A stretch of 64,000 bases of DNA from Clostridium sp. MD294 (lineage in GTDB: Bacteria; Bacillota; Clostridia; Lachnospirales; Anaerotignaceae): positions 1 to 64,000 of the forward strand of contig NZ_CP097810.1 in NCBI RefSeq assembly GCF_000364165.2. Reading direction: 5' to 3'. Of this stretch, positions 63,961 through 64,000 are shown in pieces (the stretch's first letter is position 1; each line of letters opens with the position of its first letter). The notes beneath the pieces are model-generated. The model was given only the letters and a program-made list of their open reading frames with translations. It searched no databases and was not told the origin of the DNA. The translations under genes and the position numbers were made by a program.

Positions 63961-64000
63961 AAAAACCTGTCCTTTTGTATTGATTATGATAAAAGAGAAA

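Overview
The window looks like the chromosome of a low-GC, endospore-forming Firmicute of the class Clostridia, probably near the Lachnospirales. The evidence is very AT-rich DNA, a spoVA operon, a clostridial division and cell-wall cluster with two PASTA-type transpeptidases, a MurE with the DNPR signature of meso-diaminopimelate addition, a T-box-controlled valS and a glycine riboswitch. The genus cannot be fixed from the sequence alone.

Layout. Positions 1-4112 hold ppk, cobO, a His-rich-tailed unknown gene and a glyoxalase-family gene, all broken by small frameshifts. Positions 4145-6348 hold small genes on the minus strand: two tandem paralogues, a DUF2085 membrane protein and two zinc-ribbon membrane proteins. 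Positions 6502-21876 run leftwards as rsmH, ftsL-like, two PBPs, murE, murF, mraY, murD and spoVE/ftsW, then a T-box and valS. lgt and a pair of M16 peptidase-like genes follow (22026-25446). On the plus strand come spoVAA-AB-AC-AD-AE (25623-28535), two paralogous unknown proteins (one with TPRs) and an HD-domain protein. Then follow a hydrolase/acyltransferase/DUF6320 operon, a PilZ protein, ruvAB, addB without addA, a DUF362 ferredoxin and a small exported protein. Positions 43927-53003 are a ten-gene Mrp-type cation/proton antiporter operon with four NuoL/M/N-like subunits, preceded by a promoter and a candidate transcription attenuator. An APC-family permease under a tandem glycine riboswitch follows.

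The most notable region is 55295-62572. A three-gene leftward operon encodes a 916-residue HEAT/ARM-like protein, a SWIM zinc-finger protein and a retron-type reverse transcriptase. Diverging from it is a separate plus-strand non-coding unit with its own promoter (61574-61601) and terminator (62536-62572). It holds four tandem modules of about 200 bp. Each module has retron-like complementary ends (a1/a2), a conserved small hairpin, and a long hairpin whose stem sequence is unrelated between modules but always self-complementary; compensatory changes between modules support the folding. I read this as a retron whose ncRNA gene has been multiplied and diversified into an array, probably for phage defence. 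The operon content fits my recollection of retron type XIII (RT + SWIM + ARM/HEAT). The four-module divergent array is the part most likely to be undescribed.

The window ends with a lipoprotein solute-binding protein gene and an XRE-type regulator.
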